From: DASUVJ01 sp036378995
GTDB taxonomy: Bacteria; Patescibacteriota; Saccharimonadia; Saccharimonadales; Saccharimonadaceae
Assembly (NCBI GenBank): GCA_036378995.1
Contig: DASUVJ010000032.1
Location: 1 to 48,321 of the forward strand
Direction of reading: 5' to 3'
DNA: 48,321 nt
In this document: piece after piece, positions 16,118 to 23,360 of the stretch
How the letters are laid out: each line of letters begins with the position of its first letter
Numbering within the stretch: the stretch's first letter is position 1
Program-made: the position numbers and the translations under genes
The notes under the pieces: generated by a model
Database searches by the model: none
Told to the model about the DNA's origin: nothing
What the model saw: the letters and a program-made list of their open reading frames with translations, nothing else

Positions 16118-16531
16118 CTATGCTTCCTCTCGCTTGATGAATTTAGTCTTAACTGGAAGCTTGTGAGCCGCAAGACGCATCGCCTCGCGAGCTACTTCCT
16201 CGTCAACACCCTTCATCTCAAACAATACAGTTCCGGCCTTCACCTTAGCGGCGAAGAACTCAGGGTTACCCTTACCACTACCCATCTTTACATCCTGTGG
16301 CTTGCGCGTACGAGGAGTGTGCGGGAAGATACGGATCCAGATTTTACCACCACGCTTGATGTAGCGGGTCATTGCCTGACGAGCAGATTCGATCTGTCGT
16401 GAGGTAACGTCATTGTTTGACTGTGACTGAAGTGCGTAATCACCAAAAGCGATATAGTGACCGCGGCTGGCAACGCCAGTGTTGGTACCTTTACGAACTT
16501 TTCGATACTTAGTTTTCTTTGGTAACAGCAT
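16118..16531 (-). CDS. rplP: 50S ribosomal protein uL16
   Basis: A-site region protein, 137 residues; MLLPKKTKYRKVRKGTNTG and the MGSGKGNPEFFAAKVKAGTV block are diagnostic. Confidence 0.98.
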   Translation of the reverse strand: MLLPKKTKYRKVRKGTNTGVASRGHYIAFGDYALQSQSNNDVTSRQIESARQAMTRYIKRGGKIWIRIFPHTPRTRKPQDVKMGSGKGNPEFFAAKVKAGTVLFEMKGVDEEVAREAMRLAAHKLPVKTKFIKREEA

Positions 16532-16536
16532 ATCGA

Positions 16537-17166
16537 TTAGCTCCTTTCGCCCTTGTAGATCCAGACCTTCACACCGATGATACCGGCAGGAGTCTGCGCA
16601 CGAGCAGTGTGGAAGTCGATGTCAGCGCGCAGCGTGTGCAGCGGTACTGAACCTTCGATTACCTTTTCGCGGCGAGCCATCTCAGCGTTGTTCAAACGGC
16701 CTGCTACCTCGATACGAATACCTTTGGCACCAGCGTTCATTGTGTTCTGAGCTGACATCTTCGTTGCGCGGCGGAAATTGATGCGACGTTCGAGCTGACG
16801 AGCGATGTTCTCGGCAACAAGCTTCGCAGCAAGTTCTGGACGCTTTACTTCTTCGATGTTGATACGAACCGGCAGGCTGGCGATCTTTTCGATCTGAGCC
16901 TTAAGTTCCGTAACACCTGCACCACCACGACCGATCACAACACCGGCTTTTGCAGTGTGGATAGTAATAGTAATGAGGTTTGCCGAACGTTCAATCTCGA
17001 TACGGTTGATCGTTGGGCGAGATGCGAACTTCTTTTCGATCAGTTCGCGGATCTTAATGTCTTCCGCAAGCCACTTGGCAAAGTCACGCTTACCGGCGAA
17101 CCAGCGTGAATCCCAGTTCTTGTGAACCTGCAAACGGAAGCTAATTGGGTTTACTTTTTGGCCCAT
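16537..17166 (-). CDS. rpsC: 30S ribosomal protein uS3
   Basis: mRNA-entry protein with a type II KH domain (AGVVIGRGGAGVTELKAQI) and the C-terminal ARAQTPAGIIGVKVWIYKGE. 209 residues. Overlaps the rplV stop by one base. Confidence 0.98.
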   Translation of the reverse strand: MGQKVNPISFRLQVHKNWDSRWFAGKRDFAKWLAEDIKIRELIEKKFASRPTINRIEIERSANLITITIHTAKAGVVIGRGGAGVTELKAQIEKIASLPVRINIEEVKRPELAAKLVAENIARQLERRINFRRATKMSAQNTMNAGAKGIRIEVAGRLNNAEMARREKVIEGSVPLHTLRADIDFHTARAQTPAGIIGVKVWIYKGERS

Positions 17167-17576
17167 TATTTGCTCTCCTTTGTTGCTGGCTTGTCAGCGG
17201 CAGGTTTTGCAGCTGGCTTCTTCTTAGGTTTTTCAACACCAGATACTTCAACCAGGATGTGGCTTGAGCGCTTCTGGAATGGAAGTGCACGGCCGCGTGA
17301 TGCTGGCTTGAAGCGCTTGAGTCGAGGACCCGAAGTAACACTAAGCGTGCTGATTTCGAGTGTCTTACCGTCAAGACCATGGTTGTTTACTGCGTTAGCC
17401 TGAGCGCTCGCGATTACCTTTTTAACAGGCAATGCTGCACGCTTAGGAGTGTGCTCAAGGATAACAAGCGCGTCGGCGACAGAACGGCCGCGAACCAGGC
17501 TAGCAACCAAACCGACTTTACGTGGAGTCTGGTCAACACCCTTGGCGTATGCGCGTACAAATTTCATGTCCGCCAT
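17166..17576 (-). CDS. rplV: 50S ribosomal protein uL22
   Basis: Exit-tunnel protein, 136 residues with a Lys/Pro/Ala-rich C-terminal extension (KPKKKPAAKPAADKP) beyond the conserved domain. TPRKVGLVASLVRGRSV and the tunnel loop GPRLKRFKPASRGRA are diagnostic. Confidence 0.97.
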   Translation of the reverse strand: MADMKFVRAYAKGVDQTPRKVGLVASLVRGRSVADALVILEHTPKRAALPVKKVIASAQANAVNNHGLDGKTLEISTLSVTSGPRLKRFKPASRGRALPFQKRSSHILVEVSGVEKPKKKPAAKPAADKPATKESK

Positions 17577-17842
17577 TACTTCTTATCCTTTCCACCGTGC
17601 TTGCGGAACTTACGAGTTGGGCTAAACTCACCGAGTTTGTGACCAACCATGTTTTCCGATACGAGCACAGGTACGTGTACACGGCCGTTGTGAACAGCGA
17701 TCGTGCGGCCTACCATCTCTGGGGTAATCGTGCTGGCACGAGCCCAAGTCTTGATGATAGTACGGTCCGTAGTTCCAAGCGCCGCCACTTTTTTAGCGAG
17801 CTTGAAGTCGACGAATGGGCCTTTTTTGAGTGATCGACTCAT
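17576..17842 (-). CDS. rpsS: 30S ribosomal protein uS19
   Basis: Head protein at the subunit interface, 88 residues; MSRSLKKGPFVDFKLAKKV and the GHKLGEFSPTRKFRKHGG tail are diagnostic. Confidence 0.98.
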   Translation of the reverse strand: MSRSLKKGPFVDFKLAKKVAALGTTDRTIIKTWARASTITPEMVGRTIAVHNGRVHVPVLVSENMVGHKLGEFSPTRKFRKHGGKDKK

Positions 17843-17845
17843 ATA

Positions 17846-18685
17846 CTACCTCTTCCTCTTCGCATCATGGCGACTTTTAACAATCAACTTGCTGACGTCT
17901 TTGCGTCGGCGAGTACGGTAACCAAGTGTCAGCTGACCCCATGGAGTGCGTGGTGGTTTACCACTACCATGACGACCACCGTCACCACCACCGTGTGGGT
18001 GGTCTGCGGCGTTCATGACAACACCACGGACAGTCGGGCGGATACCCTTGCGGCGCTTGCGTCCGGCTGAACCGACCTTGATGTTTTGGTGCTGAACGTT
18101 ACCGACGATACCGAGTGCAGCAGTCGCTTCCAGGCGGAAACGGCGAACTTCACCAGATGGCAGCTTCACAAGAGCGTAGTCGCCTTCTTTAGCCATCAGC
18201 TGAGCTTTAGTGCCAGCTGAGCGAACCATCTGAGCACCCTTTCCTGGGTTGATTTCGATCGCGTAGATCTGTGAACCAACAGGAATCTTAGCCAGTGGCA
18301 TACGGTTTGAAGATTCGATAGGTGCGTCTTCACCGCTAGAAATTACCTTACCCTTGGTCATGCTGGTGTCAGCGAGGATGTAGTGGTACAGACCGTGCTG
18401 GTCCTTTACGCGGGCAATGCGTGCAGAACGGTTCGGGTCGTATTCGATTTCCTCGACAGTTACAGTCAAGCCAGGAGCAAGACGGTGGTTAACAAGACGA
18501 TAGTGACGCTTTACACCACCACCACGGTGACGGACAGTAATGCGACCAGTGTTGTTACGACCAGCGTTCTGCTTTTTGCTCTTGATAAGGCTTTTTAGCG
18601 GCTTGCGAGTTGTAATTTCACTGTAGTCTTCAGTGGTCATGCCACGGCGTGCAGGAGTAGTCGGGTTATATGCTTTGATTGGCAT
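17846..18685 (-). CDS. rplB: 50S ribosomal protein uL2
   Basis: Peptidyl-transferase-centre protein, 279 residues; GRNNTGRITVRHRGGGVKRH and VMNAADHPHGGGDGGRHGSG (the conserved histidine loop) are diagnostic. Confidence 0.98.
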   Translation of the reverse strand: MPIKAYNPTTPARRGMTTEDYSEITTRKPLKSLIKSKKQNAGRNNTGRITVRHRGGGVKRHYRLVNHRLAPGLTVTVEEIEYDPNRSARIARVKDQHGLYHYILADTSMTKGKVISSGEDAPIESSNRMPLAKIPVGSQIYAIEINPGKGAQMVRSAGTKAQLMAKEGDYALVKLPSGEVRRFRLEATAALGIVGNVQHQNIKVGSAGRKRRKGIRPTVRGVVMNAADHPHGGGDGGRHGSGKPPRTPWGQLTLGYRTRRRKDVSKLIVKSRHDAKRKR

Positions 18686-18999
18686 TACTTCTTCTCCTCT
18701 TCCGTAGGCGTATCAAATACCTGGATGCTGTCGCCCTGGGCAAGCGTTACGTAAGCCTTCTTAGAATCCTTACGAGTCGTCGTGCCTGGGTAACGGTTCT
18801 TACCGCGTGAGAAACGCACGGCCTTACCGCTTTGCACCAATGTCTTGATACCGGTTACTTTTACTTGGAACTGGGTTTCCACGGCTGCAGCAATTTCTTG
18901 TTTGTTTGCAGTAAGTGGAACATTAAATACGTAAACATTTTTTTGCGACTGGCCATAAGCCTTTTCAGTCGCGCGTGGGATAACGCTGATAGAAGTCAT
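18685..18999 (-). CDS. rplW: 50S ribosomal protein uL23
   Basis: Tunnel-exit docking site for trigger factor and SRP, 104 residues; PRATEKAYGQSQKNVYVFNV and RFSRGKNRYPGTTTRKDSKKAY match uL23. Trigger factor itself is encoded in this window. Confidence 0.96.
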   Translation of the reverse strand: MTSISVIPRATEKAYGQSQKNVYVFNVPLTANKQEIAAAVETQFQVKVTGIKTLVQSGKAVRFSRGKNRYPGTTTRKDSKKAYVTLAQGDSIQVFDTPTEEEKK

Positions 19000-19000
19000 A

Positions 19001-19615
19001 TTACGCCTCCTCCTTCACGAGCCAGTTTTTAATTGTCTCGATAGAAGCTGGTGAAATAACGATCTTGTCTGCGTTAAGGATGTGGTAAACACTCAGGTAC
19101 GTGCTGCGGATAAGCAGTGCGTTCTGGATGTTAGCTGTCGCGCGGATAAGTTCCGGTGTCTTTTCGTCGACAACGATCAGAACGCGGCGGTCCATCTTGT
19201 TGTCAGCTAGGAACTTAGCGACTTCGGCAGTTTTACCAGTAGTCTTTACGTCAGTGACGACGATCTTGCCAGCCTTTTCAGCCAGTGTCAGCGCCTGCTT
19301 TACAGCGACACGCTTGCTGGTTGTCGATAGCTTCTTGGTGTAGTTTTCGTTACCGCGTGGACCGAAAACGATACCACCACCGCGCCAGATTGGGTTTCGG
19401 CTTGAACCGAAACGTGCGCGACCGGTACCCTTTTGCTTCCAAGGCTTCTTACCACCACCACGGACTTCACCGCGCTGCTTGGTAGTCGCGCTTGCAAGAC
19501 GGTTGTTCGCGAGGAACGAATCGTATGCCAGCTTCAACAGTTCGTGGTTTTCAACCTCTACTGCGAAGACTTCTTTAGGAAGAGCAGTTTTAGCTGCTTT
19601 TGTTGTCTCAGCCAT
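19001..19615 (-). CDS. rplD: 50S ribosomal protein uL4
   Basis: Tunnel-constriction protein, 204 residues; RGEVRGGGKKPWKQKGTGRA and RNPIWRGGGIVFGPRG are diagnostic. In E. coli this protein also represses the S10 operon through its leader; a strong leader hairpin precedes rplC here. Confidence 0.98.
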   Translation of the reverse strand: MAETTKAAKTALPKEVFAVEVENHELLKLAYDSFLANNRLASATTKQRGEVRGGGKKPWKQKGTGRARFGSSRNPIWRGGGIVFGPRGNENYTKKLSTTSKRVAVKQALTLAEKAGKIVVTDVKTTGKTAEVAKFLADNKMDRRVLIVVDEKTPELIRATANIQNALLIRSTYLSVYHILNADKIVISPASIETIKNWLVKEEA

Positions 19616-20229
19616 TATGCCTTACCTCCGATAATAATCAGACCCTTCTTTGGTCCAGGTACTGCACCCTTAAGGCCGATAAGGTTTGAAGCGGCGTCAA
19701 CATAGGCAACCTCGAGGTTTTTAACAGTAACGCGGTCGTGACCCATACGGCCAGCCATGCGCTTACCCTTAAAGACCTTCTGAGGATACATTGATCCGAT
19801 CGAACCCGGCTTACGGACGTTACCGTTACCACCGTGAGTCTTCTTGCTGGTGTTAAAGTTATGTCGTTTTACCGTACCGGCAAAACCTTTACCTTTGCTT
19901 GTACCTGTAGCGTCCACAACGTCGCCCAGTTCAAACTTAGTAACGTCAATCACATCGCCGACCTTAAGGTCTTCTGGCAGTGCTTCGACGCGGAATTCCC
20001 GAATGTGCTTCGGGGTCACTTTGGCTGTTTGTGTATGACCAGCCACGGCCTTGCTCAGGTTCTTACCCTCACCATATGCCACCTGGACTGCGTTGTAGCC
20101 GTCGGTTTCGACAGACTTGACCTGAGTCACAGTCACGGGGCCAGCTTGAATAAGCGTGACAGGAATAGTCGCGCCGTTCTCGCTGATGATTTGGGTCATA
20201 CCAATTTTGGTACCGAGAAGTGCTTTCAT
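19615..20229 (-). CDS. rplC: 50S ribosomal protein uL3
   Basis: Early assembly protein reaching the peptidyl transferase centre. Start at ATG 20229 (MKALLGTKIGMTQII) behind AGAGGG; 204 residues. KGKGFAGTVKRHNFNTSKKT is diagnostic. It is the first gene of the transcription unit because rpsJ, normally directly upstream, lies 2.2 kb away with its own promoter. Confidence 0.97.
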   Translation of the reverse strand: MKALLGTKIGMTQIISENGATIPVTLIQAGPVTVTQVKSVETDGYNAVQVAYGEGKNLSKAVAGHTQTAKVTPKHIREFRVEALPEDLKVGDVIDVTKFELGDVVDATGTSKGKGFAGTVKRHNFNTSKKTHGGNGNVRKPGSIGSMYPQKVFKGKRMAGRMGHDRVTVKNLEVAYVDAASNLIGLKGAVPGPKKGLIIIGGKA

Positions 20230-20252
20230 TGCCCTCTTGCTCCCACTTAAAA

Positions 20253-20304
20253 TTCTTGGTGGCCGGCAGTATCTACAGATATAGACTGACCAATTCACCA
20301 AGAA
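20253..20304 (-). promoter_or_regulatory. Leader hairpin of the rplC-rplD operon
   Basis: On the minus strand TTCTTGGTG and CACCAAGAA form a perfect 9-bp stem, with further pairing inside (GG-CAGT with ACTG-CC), followed by UUUU. It lies in the transcribed leader of the operon encoding uL4. By analogy with the E. coli S10 leader it may mediate feedback by uL4; that role is inference. Confidence 0.55.
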
Positions 20305-20336
20305 CGAGTTGTTATTACGTAATAAGTTACCTCCTT

Positions 20337-20365
20337 AATATAGCACACTCTCTGTTAAACGTCAA
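20337..20365 (-). promoter_or_regulatory. Promoter of the rplC operon
   Basis: TTGACG-N17-TATATT with an extended TGC just before the -10. Predicted transcription start about 20330. Confidence 0.75.
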
Positions 20366-20395
20366 TAATGCACGGGTCGTTTTACCTCTAGTAGA

Positions 20396-20875
20396 TTAAC
20401 GGCCGAAAAGTTGCGTATGGAGCTCTTCGTAATCGCGCAAATTCAGCAGGTCGATGCCGGCACGGCCTAGGGCATCCTGCTGCGGCTTTGTCATAGCCAG
20501 CGAGTCGTTAAATACTCGCATGATCTCGTCGTTGTGATCATCAGCCGCGATACGGTTGATCGAGAGCTTCGAGCAGCCGCCGCACTCGTGAATCAGCATT
20601 ACCTCTCCCTGCTTGCCCCATCCCTCTTGTTTGAATGTCAGGCCGATCGGCCGCATACCACCCAGGCATTCGGCGCGCCTGTCGCCTTTGTTTACATCGA
20701 CATGGCGTGACCATAAACAGAGGTTACAATGGTTACGGTTGATAGTTCCCATAAAGTCGTTAATAACGACCCATGTCTTGCAATGCGAGCATTTAAATCC
20801 GCCCGCTTTATGCTCTTTGTTCCATTGCTGCTGTCTGTTTTTCTCATAGTTATCAAAGTGGCGTGTTGCGCCCAT
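20396..20875 (-). CDS. RNHCP-domain zinc-ribbon protein
   Basis: 159 residues from ATG 20875, preceded by AAGGA with 5-base spacing; the frame extends upstream to a GTG but without a ribosome site. Cysteine motifs are CSHC at 29-32, the name-giving RNHCNLC at 47-53, Cys70 in the GDRRAECLGGM block, and ECGGC at 97-101, consistent with two or three zinc sites. The RNHCP family is conserved but of uncertain function, perhaps RNA- or ribosome-related. It is unusual here because other proteins in this genome have lost zinc sites. Its long structured leader ends in a terminator, so transcription is probably controlled by attenuation. Confidence 0.85.
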   Translation of the reverse strand: MGATRHFDNYEKNRQQQWNKEHKAGGFKCSHCKTWVVINDFMGTINRNHCNLCLWSRHVDVNKGDRRAECLGGMRPIGLTFKQEGWGKQGEVMLIHECGGCSKLSINRIAADDHNDEIMRVFNDSLAMTKPQQDALGRAGIDLLNLRDYEELHTQLFGR

Positions 20876-20893
20876 AAAAATCCTTGCCATCAC

Positions 20894-20914
20894 AAAAACC
20901 AGCTCGCGGCTGGT
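20894..20914 (-). terminator. Intrinsic terminator inside the RNHCP leader
   Basis: Stem ACCAGC/GCTGGT with a 5-base loop followed by UUUU on the minus strand, about 19 bases before the ATG. Its upstream arm is also part of a 9-base antiterminator. Confidence 0.7.
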
Positions 20915-21032
20915 CTCTGGTTAGCAAAAGGCTATTTTACAGTGATAAGAGATAAACGGATATTATTTATGACCAGCCGAAAAGACCCTTGGAAAGGGCT
21001 TGTGCTGACACAATGGTTGATTTATATCCGTT
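20907..21032 (-). promoter_or_regulatory. Candidate riboswitch/attenuator of the RNHCP gene
   Basis: Reading the RNA (minus strand): a 9-bp closing stem pairs 21024-21032 with 20955-20963. Inside are hairpins at 21000-21013 (5 bp, 4-base loop) and 20986-20998 (5 bp, 3-base loop). Segment CGGCTGGTC (20971-20979) within the domain is perfectly complementary to GACCAGCCG (20907-20915), the 5' half of the following terminator. Antiterminator and terminator are thus mutually exclusive, the standard logic of a transcriptional riboswitch. I do not recognise the aptamer class. Confidence 0.6.
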
Positions 21033-21049
21033 GTTTACCATACCCGAAG

Positions 21050-21078
21050 ATAATACAAAATAATTTCAATAGGGTCAA
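21050..21078 (-). promoter_or_regulatory. Promoter of the RNHCP gene
   Basis: TTGACC-N17-TATTAT on the minus strand; predicted start about 21043, giving a leader of roughly 168 bases. Confidence 0.7.
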
Positions 21079-21088
21079 CAGGGACCTT

Positions 21089-21125
21089 GCGGGCAGGACT
21101 GGCAACGTGCACCAGCCCCGCCCGC
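21089..21125 (-). terminator. GC-rich terminator of the lipoprotein island
   Basis: A 14-bp stem with two mismatches (GCGGGC..GG.CTGG against its complement) and a 9-base loop, directly downstream of the DUF2690-like gene. There is no U-run, as is common in high-GC actinobacteria. It abuts the RNHCP promoter. Confidence 0.65.
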
Positions 21126-21130
21126 TTCCT

Positions 21131-21622
21131 TCAGGCCGCCTTGACGGTTTCCAGGCAGACGCCCTCCTTGCGGTCGGCGCGCCAGACACAGGCCGTGATC
21201 GGCTCGCCAGGCTCGGCGTGAACCCCCACTGTCCAGGCTTCGAGGACGGGGTTCCCCGGCTCGGAGGGCTGCGGCTTCGCGACCCTGCCGTTCACCGAGA
21301 TCTCCACCTCGAAGGGCGCCTGGTTGTCCGCATCGGGCTGGAAGCGCACCCAGTAGATGCCGGAGCACGCTGCGGGGTTGGACTTGCGCAGCCCCAGGGA
21401 GCCGTGCGGACCTTCCGCGACCTTCACGGGCTTGGCGGGCACGGCGTCGACTGCGTTCTTGTCGCAGCCCGTGTCGGTCACCTCCTTGCCCGAGCAGTCC
21501 TCAGCGCAGGCCGCTGCTGTCGTGAGAGGATCCTCGGACGACTCGTCATCCCCACTGGAGCATCCTGCTGCGAGGAGCGCCGCGAGGATGACCACTGTCA
21601 GGCCTCTGCGACCGTTTAGCAT
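21131..21622 (-). CDS. DUF2690-like secreted lipoprotein, actinobacterial type
   Basis: 163 residues from ATG 21622, which follows AAGGTGG with good spacing; an ATG six codons earlier lacks a site. The signal peptide (MLNGRRGLTVVILAALLAAGC) has lipobox LAAGC with the lipidated Cys at 21. The mature part has three further cysteine pairs in CAEDC, TGC and SNPAAC plus a late CVW and GVCLE, and resembles DUF2690 proteins of Streptomyces (C-x3-C-x-G ... GCDKNA ... C). Codon use is actinobacterial and unlike the neighbours. A surface or host-facing role is inference. No convincing -35/-10 pair is seen; it may be read through from the upstream membrane protein gene. Confidence 0.75.
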   Translation of the reverse strand: MLNGRRGLTVVILAALLAAGCSSGDDESSEDPLTTAAACAEDCSGKEVTDTGCDKNAVDAVPAKPVKVAEGPHGSLGLRKSNPAACSGIYWVRFQPDADNQAPFEVEISVNGRVAKPQPSEPGNPVLEAWTVGVHAEPGEPITACVWRADRKEGVCLETVKAA

Positions 21623-21693
21623 GGCGTTCACCACCTTCATCTGAAGAGGAGCAGCACAGCGCCGCCCCTTTCTAATAGTATGCCACGGTTAGT

Positions 21694-22026
21694 CTAGATA
21701 ATCACACCCGTAGGTGAAAAAGCGCACACGATCGTAACGATAATAAGGATTGCGTACCAGATTTTGCGATCCGCCTGGTACTTCTCAAACCGATTCACTA
21801 AAAAGAGGCCGAGTATCATTCCTACCGGTATCGCCGTAAGTGTAAAACCCATCCACTCAACGGGCTGAGCAAACCGGAGCCAAAATGTACCGAGCAGTAC
21901 GAATACCACGAGTTTTAAGAAGTATGTTCCGTCGGACTCAAAGACCTTCTCGTAGCCCCTACGACTGACGGCAGCGGCACGGTTCCGGGCGTAGGTTCGG
22001 GGTCGTTTTTGTTTTGTCGTTGCCAT
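21694..22026 (-). CDS. Small membrane protein with three predicted spans
   Basis: 110 residues from ATG 22026. A basic N-terminus (MATTKQKRPRTYARNRAA) is followed by hydrophobic segments around YFLKLVVFVLLGTFWL, GFTLTAIPVGMILGLFLV and WYAILIIVTIVCAF. Not recognised. The promoter TTGTGC-N17-TATACT ends 7 bases before ATG, so the message is leaderless. It is divergent from the other small membrane protein gene at 22124. Confidence 0.75.
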   Translation of the reverse strand: MATTKQKRPRTYARNRAAAVSRRGYEKVFESDGTYFLKLVVFVLLGTFWLRFAQPVEWMGFTLTAIPVGMILGLFLVNRFEKYQADRKIWYAILIIVTIVCAFSPTGVII

Positions 22027-22033
22027 TTGTCCT

Positions 22034-22062
22034 AGTATACCAAGCTCTATTAATAGGCACAA
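22034..22062 (-). promoter_or_regulatory. Leaderless promoter of the three-span protein
   Basis: TTGTGC-N17-TATACT followed by 7 bases and ATG. Confidence 0.7.
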
Positions 22063-22067
22063 ACGTG

Positions 22068-22096
22068 TTGCAAGGCTCGAACTCATGGGCCATACT
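22068..22096 (+). promoter_or_regulatory. Promoter of the one-span protein
   Basis: TTGCAA-N17-CATACT, back to back with the leaderless promoter on the other strand. Confidence 0.55.
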
Positions 22097-22123
22097 GTAA
22101 ATAACATAATGAAGGAGTGCCTT

Positions 22124-22396
22124 ATGGCAGCAACCACAAAAAAACCAGCAGCCAAAAAGACGAGCCGCAAACCGGTTCATAAGGGGTACCGTTCCTTTAA
22201 AAAAGCTCGCCGTGCCGAACCGTTTTTTACATTTGAATTCACGCAGCAAACGGTCTACTGGCTTATCCTGGGGCTTCTTGTCATAGGGCTCGGCGCTTGG
22301 GTAATGACATTGAACATGAAGGTTCAAGCAATCTACGACCAAGTCGAGCAAGATTCAACCCTCGTTCATCCGGCCGAGACAAAAAACGAACAGTAA
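22124..22396 (+). CDS. Small single-span membrane protein with Lys-rich N-terminus
   Basis: 90 residues from ATG 22124 behind AAGGAGT. About 35 residues rich in Lys, Ala and Arg (MAATTKKPAAKKTSRKPVHK) precede one transmembrane helix (YWLILGLLVIGLGAWVM) and a short acidic tail. A nucleic-acid or envelope-tethering role is possible for such a layout but not shown. Followed by an intrinsic terminator. Confidence 0.75.
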   Translation: MAATTKKPAAKKTSRKPVHKGYRSFKKARRAEPFFTFEFTQQTVYWLILGLLVIGLGAWVMTLNMKVQAIYDQVEQDSTLVHPAETKNEQ

Positions 22397-22401
22397 ACTA
22401 C

Positions 22402-22430
22402 AAAAACCGCCCCGGTTAGAGGCGGTTTTT
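22402..22430. terminator. Terminator between the small membrane protein and rpsJ
   Basis: Perfect 10-bp stem AAAAACCGCC/GGCGGTTTTT with a 9-base loop; works for both converging genes. Confidence 0.9.
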
Positions 22431-22445
22431 TTATGATCTGCACTA

Positions 22446-22769
22446 TTACATGCGGATTTCTGCATCAACACCAGCTGGGAGGCTGAGGTTCTGCAGGCTG
22501 TCGATAGTCTTTGGAGTCGCGTTCGTGATGTCAATAAGACGCTTGTGAACACGCATTTCAAAGGTTTCACCACCAGTTTTGTAAACGTGAGGTGACTTTA
22601 CAACAGTGTAAGTGCTGCGGCGAGTTGGCAATGGAACTGGGCCTGCAATGCTTGCGCCAGTACGGATAGCCGTGTCGATAATTTGCTTTGCTGACTGGTC
22701 AATAACCTTGTGGTCATAGGCCTTCAGGCGGATACGGATACGTAGACCCGCTTCTTTTGCATCTGCCAT
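22446..22769 (-). CDS. rpsJ: 30S ribosomal protein uS10
   Basis: Small-subunit head protein, also NusE in antitermination complexes. 107 residues from ATG 22769 behind AAAGGAGA; LRIRIRLKAYDHKVIDQSAKQI and the GPVPLPTRRSTYTVVKSPHVYK block are diagnostic. Here it stands alone between its own promoter and terminator, detached from rplC-rplD. Confidence 0.97.
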   Translation of the reverse strand: MADAKEAGLRIRIRLKAYDHKVIDQSAKQIIDTAIRTGASIAGPVPLPTRRSTYTVVKSPHVYKTGGETFEMRVHKRLIDITNATPKTIDSLQNLSLPAGVDAEIRM

Positions 22770-22789
22770 AGATGTCTCCTTTGTGTGCA

Positions 22790-22849
22790 ATTCCGTAACC
22801 TCTGCTCGAATCGTGCTCTAAGGCTATCGTCTGGCTGAGTTCTCGGAAT
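22790..22849 (-). promoter_or_regulatory. Structured rpsJ leader
   Basis: ATTCCG (22844-22849 read on the minus strand) pairs with CGGAAT (22790-22795), closing a loop of about 48 bases just before the ribosome site. The inner pairing is not obvious. Confidence 0.3.
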
Positions 22850-22867
22850 AATTAGTAATACAGAGGT

Positions 22868-22897
22868 ACTATAGCATATCAGACTGTATTTTTACAA
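22868..22897 (-). promoter_or_regulatory. rpsJ promoter
   Basis: TTGTAA with an 18-base spacer to TATAGT (a 17-base spacer if the neighbouring hexamer is used), with an extended TGC before the -10. Divergent from the promoter of high-GC island 2. Confidence 0.7.
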
Positions 22898-22903
22898 ATA
22901 TTA

Positions 22904-22932
22904 TTGACATATCGGCTTAATAGTTTTAATAT
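22904..22932 (+). promoter_or_regulatory. Promoter driving high-GC island 2
   Basis: Consensus TTGACA-N17-TAATAT in AT-rich native-looking sequence, immediately followed by the GC-rich island; predicted start about 22939. Confidence 0.8.
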
Positions 22933-22968
22933 ACTCCAGTCAGAGTAACCGAACCCCAAGGGGGACGC

Positions 22969-23325
22969 ATGACCACCGAGGCAATGCCGGTGCGGGATTT
23001 CCGCGCTGTCGTACCGTTCACCACCATCCCGGATGCCCTCCACCACGTGAGGGGCGAACGGATGTGGAGCACGGCGACGGAGCTCCAGACCGACGGAGGC
23101 CGCATGGCATGGCCCGCCAACGGCACGCTCGTCATCCACATGACGAACCTGCCCGAGGACGGCCGGGAGCTCGCCAGAGCGATCCGTGACATGTTCGAGA
23201 CCATCGACGAGCAGGGCTTCGTGGACTTCCCCGTGAGCACCGTGCGCGTCGACCACCGATCGGACGAGATCCGTGTCGTCGGCGACAAGAGCCGCGCGAA
23301 GCTCATGTGGCCCATGCCCGACTGA
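22969..23325 (+). CDS. 118-residue protein of unknown function, high-GC codon use
   Basis: Starts at ATG 22969 behind AAGGGGG with 4-base spacing. No signal peptide, membrane span or cysteine. Alternating hydrophobic stretches such as GTLVIHMTNL and RELARAIRDMFETI suggest a small alpha/beta soluble protein. Not recognised. Promoter, ribosome site and terminator all agree with this strand and frame, whereas long antisense frames here are by-products of high GC. Third codon positions are nearly all G or C, unlike the adjacent rpsJ and tuf. Confidence 0.75.
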   Translation: MTTEAMPVRDFRAVVPFTTIPDALHHVRGERMWSTATELQTDGGRMAWPANGTLVIHMTNLPEDGRELARAIRDMFETIDEQGFVDFPVSTVRVDHRSDEIRVVGDKSRAKLMWPMPD

Positions 23326-23360
23326 CACCTTCACCACCCCGCAGTACCCGTACGAGCGAG

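Larger units (their letters stand above)
21089..21660 (-). other. High-GC island 1 (lipoprotein gene plus terminator)
   Basis: Abrupt change to very GC-rich sequence with third codon positions almost all G or C, flanked on both sides by ordinary AT-richer sequence. It contains one gene and its hairpin terminator. No inverted terminal repeats, target duplications or integrase are visible. Confidence 0.75.

Noticed and set aside
20326..20336. AAGGAGGT sequence upstream of rplC as a leader-peptide ribosome site
   Set aside because: It lies between the -10 box and the predicted transcription start, so it would not be in the RNA, and no start codon follows at proper spacing.
20729..21619. Plus-strand 296-residue ORF across the RNHCP leader and the lipoprotein gene
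   Set aside because: It spans two genes and a riboswitch-like leader on the other strand and shows no family features.
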